From Chloroflexota bacterium (GTDB lineage: Bacteria; Chloroflexota; Anaerolineae; Promineifilales; Promineifilaceae), in NCBI GenBank assembly GCA_020353135.1, contig CP070688.1:2264010-2272160 (forward strand): a stretch of 8,151 nt of DNA, in the 5' to 3' direction. This document shows, piece by piece, positions 5,342 through 8,151 of the stretch. The translations under genes were made by a program, and so were the position numbers. The first letter of the stretch is position 1, and every line of letters begins with the position of its first letter. The notes under the pieces were generated by a model, which saw only the letters and a program-made list of their open reading frames with translations, made no database searches and was not told the origin of the DNA.

Positions 5342-6292
5342 CTAGGATGGCGACAGACGGCTGAAGGCGAGCCCTTCTTCAGACAGGCGGCCGCTGCTTT
5401 CCCACCAGGCGCGAACGCGGCCACCGATCTTGCGGCCAATCAAGGCCTCAAGCTCATAAACGACGTCCCAGAGGGCCACAAAATCCACGCCGGTACCCAT
5501 GCCTAGCTTATAGGCCAGAAAGACCAGGTCCTCCGTGGCCATATTGCCGGCCGCGCCCGGGGCGAAGGGGCAGCCGCCCAGACCGCCGATGCTGACATCG
5601 TGAATGCGCACGCCAGCCTGGATGGCGGCCGTGCTATTGGCCATGCCCAGGGCCTGCGTATCGTGCAGGTGCACGGCCAACCTATTCATGTCCAGCCGCT
5701 TACCCAACTCTTCCATCAGCAGGCCGACTTCCAGCGGGTTGGCGTGGCCAATGGTATCGGCGATAGCTAGCTCGTCCATATCCATTTCCCAGAGTTGTTC
5801 GGCAATGGCGATGGTCCGCTCCGGCCGAACAGGCCCTTGAAATGGACAAACCCAACCCGTGCTGAGGTAAACGCGAATCCACAGGCCGTCGCGCCTGGCC
5901 CACTCCACGAGCTTGCGGGCCTTGGCCAAAGCCTCCGTATTCGACATGCCCGTATTGGCCTTGCTGAAATCCTCGCTGACGGCCACGCCGATGGCAATGG
6001 CCTGGCAACCGCTGTTGACAGCCCGCTCGTAGCCTCGTTCGTTAAATACTAGGCCGGCAAACTGACGCTTGTATTCGTGATGTTTGGCCAGGGATTGGCG
6101 CATGATTTGATCGGCATCCGCCATCTGGGGCACGGCCTTGGGATGAACGAAGCTGGTCAATTCGATGGAACGCAGACCGGCATCGACCAGGCCGTCGATG
6201 AGCCGGGACTTGTCTTCCGTGCCGATGTGGGTCGCCTCGTTTTGCAGTCCGTCGCGGGGGCCAACCTCGTAGATTTTCAGGTAATCAGGCAT
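5342..6292 (-). CDS. mvaB: Hydroxymethylglutaryl-CoA lyase (HMGL family)
   Basis: A 316-residue TIM-barrel enzyme of the HMGL-like family. HMG-CoA lyase splits 3-hydroxy-3-methylglutaryl-CoA into acetyl-CoA and acetoacetate, the last step of leucine breakdown, using a divalent metal. Signature residues are all present: GPRDGLQNE (11-19; R13, D14, Q17), the IELTSFVHPKAVPQMAD stretch (43-59; E44), the metal ligands in HLHDTQALGMAN (208-219; H208, H210), and the cysteine loop GGLGGCPFAPGAAGN (236-250; C241, N250) followed by TEDLV. Length is normal. ATG 6292 is the start that matches the family's N-terminus (PDYLKIYEVGPRDG). It overlaps the stop of the stress-protein gene by 8 nt and has no purine-rich site upstream, so it probably relies on translational coupling. 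No leucine-pathway genes are nearby and the next gene is AcnX, so a related 3-hydroxyacyl-CoA could be the real substrate. Confidence 0.9.
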   Translation of the reverse strand: MPDYLKIYEVGPRDGLQNEATHIGTEDKSRLIDGLVDAGLRSIELTSFVHPKAVPQMADADQIMRQSLAKHHEYKRQFAGLVFNERGYERAVNSGCQAIAIGVAVSEDFSKANTGMSNTEALAKARKLVEWARRDGLWIRVYLSTGWVCPFQGPVRPERTIAIAEQLWEMDMDELAIADTIGHANPLEVGLLMEELGKRLDMNRLAVHLHDTQALGMANSTAAIQAGVRIHDVSIGGLGGCPFAPGAAGNMATEDLVFLAYKLGMGTGVDFVALWDVVYELEALIGRKIGGRVRAWWESSGRLSEEGLAFSRLSPS

Positions 6293-6734
6293 TGGGCGTC
6301 TGTTGGGGGCGCACGATCTCGACCGGAATGCCGGTAGTTTCTTCGACGGTGGCGGCGAACTGTTCAACGACATCATCGCCGAAGATGGTCGCCGTGGTGC
6401 CTCGAGGAGCGCCTAGCAGGAGCATCTCCGCCGATCGCTCCTCCAGAAAACGACAAATCTCATCGCGTACTTGGCCTTCCCGGATGACTATTTCGCTTGC
6501 TATGCCGGCGTCCCGTGCTCTTTGATGGGCGAATTGTAGTAGAGCATGACCTAACCAGGTCATTTCAGCCAGCACGGCCGGCCGCATTTTGTCTTCAGCA
6601 CCATCTAAGGTGCTGATGTCGATGACAAAGAGAAATATCAGTTTTGTGTCGCGCTCAAGCGCATAGCGAATGGCGCGCTCCTGGACGGCCCGGCTTCCGG
6701 CGCCACCCCTGGTAGCGCAGACAATGCATTTCAT
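6285..6734 (-). CDS. Universal stress protein (UspA family), single domain
   Basis: A 149-residue cytoplasmic protein with the alternating alpha/beta pattern of UspA. It has a first strand KCIVCAT (2-8), a second strand KLIFLFVIDIS (31-41), a helix with EMTWLGHALLQFAHQRAR (57-74), strand EIVIREGQV (81-89) and a fourth strand MLLLGAPRG (104-112). The nucleotide loop of ATP-binding members (G-x2-G-x9-G-S/T) is only partly matched: GAPRGTTATIFG (108-119) has glycines at 108, 112 and 119, and G-D replaces G-S/T. ATP binding is therefore uncertain. ATG 6734 overlaps the antiporter stop as ATGA and has GAGG 6 nt upstream (6741-6744). The 4-nt overlap with an ion antiporter suggests the protein serves as its soluble regulatory partner; Usp domains are known as fused tails of such transporters. 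The family call is good; the partner role is inferred. Confidence 0.85.
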   Translation of the reverse strand: MKCIVCATRGGAGSRAVQERAIRYALERDTKLIFLFVIDISTLDGAEDKMRPAVLAEMTWLGHALLQFAHQRARDAGIASEIVIREGQVRDEICRFLEERSAEMLLLGAPRGTTATIFGDDVVEQFAATVEETTGIPVEIVRPQQTPNA

Positions 6735-8151
6735 TGGTCGCCTCGACTTCCAACCTGCTTCTGAGCTTCCGACATGGCTTCTTCAATGCGCTCCACGGCC
6801 GCCAGGCGGTTGTCCGTTTCCAGGATCAGTTCGTGGTAAACATCCTCGGGTATCAAGCCGCGCCGCACGGCATCACTTAGAGCTGTTCTTTCCGCTTGCA
6901 GAAGGTCTTTGCGAGCCTGCAAGATCATAGCCTGCTCCAATTCCGGATAGTCGTGCAGCAAGTCGTGCAACTCGGTATTCAGCCGACGGATATCTTGTTC
7001 GTAGACATCAGACATAGCCTGGTGCGCTTCGCGGGTCAAGATGCCTTCGTTGTACAGTCGATTCAGTTCGTGACGGCCGGCGCGGTTGGCGTAAAGCAAG
7101 GCCTGGCTGCGATACTGTTGGTGCTGCTGATCGGGCAAGGCCGTCAAGCCCAAACGCTTCAAGAGCGGGGCGATGGTGGTACCCTGAACGAGCAAGGTGA
7201 ACAAAACCACACCAAAGGTCATCAACTGCAGCTCCGCGACGACCACTTCGTCGAAAACCGAACCCGTCAAGCTTAGCGCCAGGGCCAGGCTGATGGCGCC
7301 GCGCAAGCCGCCCCAGTACATGACGTGCCGGTACGGGACCGGGACGCGACCTCGCCGATCAAAAAGACCATGGAGCCAGGTTAGTCCGTAAATCACGACA
7401 GTTCTGCTGAAAAGAACGGCAATTATGGCCACGACGATGAGCGCTAAATTGGGCTGGATCTGGCGCAAATCAGCTTCGAGTCCTATCAGCAAAAAAACCA
7501 GCGAGTTGACGACAAAAGCCGCGAATTCCCAGAAGCTTTCCAGGGTGATTTTGGTTGTGGGCGAGGTGTTTTGGGTACCGATGTTGCCGACGAAGATTCC
7601 AGCCGCGACGACAGACAGCACGCCACTGACGTGCAATTCCTCGGCCACGATGAAAGCGCCGAAGGCCAGGGCGACCGACGTGGCTGTCTCGATGAGGGCG
7701 TCGTCCACGTTCTTGAGGATGACGGTGGAGACCAGGAATCCGAGCAGGGCGCCGACGGTCAGTCCGCCAAATGATACGCGCAAGAAGTCGCTGATGACCC
7801 TGACTGGGCCCAACGGTTCGCCCTCTCCGGTAATCGCCACGGCTCCGGCGGCCAGGGCCAGGTTAAAAATGACGATGGCCACGCCGTCGTTGAAGAGGCT
7901 CTCGCCCTCGACCAGGATCGATAGCCGGCGACCGACGCCTAATTCGCGAAAGAGCGAGATGACAGCCACTGGATCGGTGGCCGATATCAAGGCGCCGAAT
8001 GCGAAGGTCGCCGCAAAGGCGATATTCAACTCGGGGACCAGGGTATCGCCGGCGATGGTGATGATGGTGGCCACGATGAAGGAGCCGGCCGACGTGCCGA
8101 CGACGGCCAATAGCAAGATGGGCGCCAGGTTGCGACGGAGATTCTCCCAGC
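6731..8151 (-). CDS. Na+/H+ antiporter, CPA1/NhaP type, N-terminus beyond the right edge
   Basis: Inner-membrane monovalent cation/proton antiporter; 472 residues are visible, counted from the first complete codon at 8149. The frame is open through the right edge, so the TTG at 8116 is an internal leucine codon rather than a start; the residues before it (WENLRRNLAPIL) fit the family. Diagnostic motifs are SATDPVAV (56-63; D59), the ion-binding EGESLFNDG (81-89; N87, D88; Asn-Asp is typical of the electroneutral CPA1 group) and GGLRGAISLAL (280-290; R283). Many hydrophobic segments run up to about residue 335. Residues 340-472 form a long, charged, helical cytoplasmic tail rich in Glu, Gln, Leu and Arg, likely coiled coil and regulatory. 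The stop overlaps the stress-protein start (ATGA), so the two are translationally coupled. Role: pH and sodium or potassium homeostasis; the ion cannot be told from sequence. Confidence 0.92.
   Translation of the reverse strand, partial: WENLRRNLAPILLLAVVGTSAGSFIVATIITIAGDTLVPELNIAFAATFAFGALISATDPVAVISLFRELGVGRRLSILVEGESLFNDGVAIVIFNLALAAGAVAITGEGEPLGPVRVISDFLRVSFGGLTVGALLGFLVSTVILKNVDDALIETATSVALAFGAFIVAEELHVSGVLSVVAAGIFVGNIGTQNTSPTTKITLESFWEFAAFVVNSLVFLLIGLEADLRQIQPNLALIVVAIIAVLFSRTVVIYGLTWLHGLFDRRGRVPVPYRHVMYWGGLRGAISLALALSLTGSVFDEVVVAELQLMTFGVVLFTLLVQGTTIAPLLKRLGLTALPDQQHQQYRSQALLYANRAGRHELNRLYNEGILTREAHQAMSDVYEQDIRRLNTELHDLLHDYPELEQAMILQARKDLLQAERTALSDAVRRGLIPEDVYHELILETDNRLAAVERIEEAMSEAQKQVGSRGDQ

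Noticed and set aside
6293..6376. Longer HMG-CoA lyase starting at 6376
   Set aside because: The extra 28 residues are Ser/Pro/Arg-rich shadow translation of the stress-protein gene; the family's N-terminus matches ATG 6292.
1..8151. tRNA, rRNA, CRISPR, insertion sequence or phage elements
   Set aside because: No cloverleaf-like, spaced-repeat, transposase or integrase signals were found on either strand by eye.

Overview
All recognisable genes in this window lie on the minus strand, so the biology reads from right to left. Base composition is moderately high in G+C and coding is dense, with overlapping genes. A PknB-type kinase with two FHA domains, an NhaP-type antiporter coupled to a universal stress protein, a LysE-type exporter start and a fused aconitase X together suggest an environmental bacterium, perhaps Chloroflexota (Anaerolineae/Caldilineae-like). 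That assignment is an impression from gene style; no rRNA or marker gene is present.

Right half (8151 to 3504): one tightly packed transcription unit. A CPA1/NhaP-type Na+/H+ antiporter, cut at its N-terminus by the window edge, overlaps a single-domain universal stress protein by 4 nt (ATGA). The stress protein overlaps an HMG-CoA lyase-family gene by 8 nt. After 29 nt comes a 602-residue aconitase X (AcnX) in which the large Fe-S subunit and the small swivel subunit are fused. The promoter of this unit lies outside the window. The HMG-CoA lyase/AcnX pair looks like a small metabolic module whose substrate is unclear. AcnX has archaeal (phosphomevalonate dehydratase-like) features but has lost two otherwise typical arginine motifs.

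Middle (3503 to 3360): a 144-nt intergenic leader, the only sizeable non-coding stretch. It holds a promoter candidate whose -10 box lies inside a 20-nt dyad, then two near-identical 12-nt direct repeats that create two tiny overlapping upstream reading frames, then a GC-rich hairpin just before the kinase start.

Left half (3359 to 1): a second co-directional group. It contains a cytoplasmic Ser/Thr kinase with two C-terminal FHA domains, an MTA/SAH-nucleosidase-like protein, a stand-alone B3/B4 domain protein (related to the editing region of phenylalanyl-tRNA synthetase beta) and, 18 nt further on, the first 54 codons of a LysE-family amino-acid exporter starting at GTG. B3/B4 and LysE next to each other hint at amino-acid or tRNA quality control. 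The kinase is the likely regulator of the group, but this is inference.

No tRNA, rRNA, CRISPR array, insertion sequence or integration site was seen. No clear intrinsic terminator was found between the two groups.
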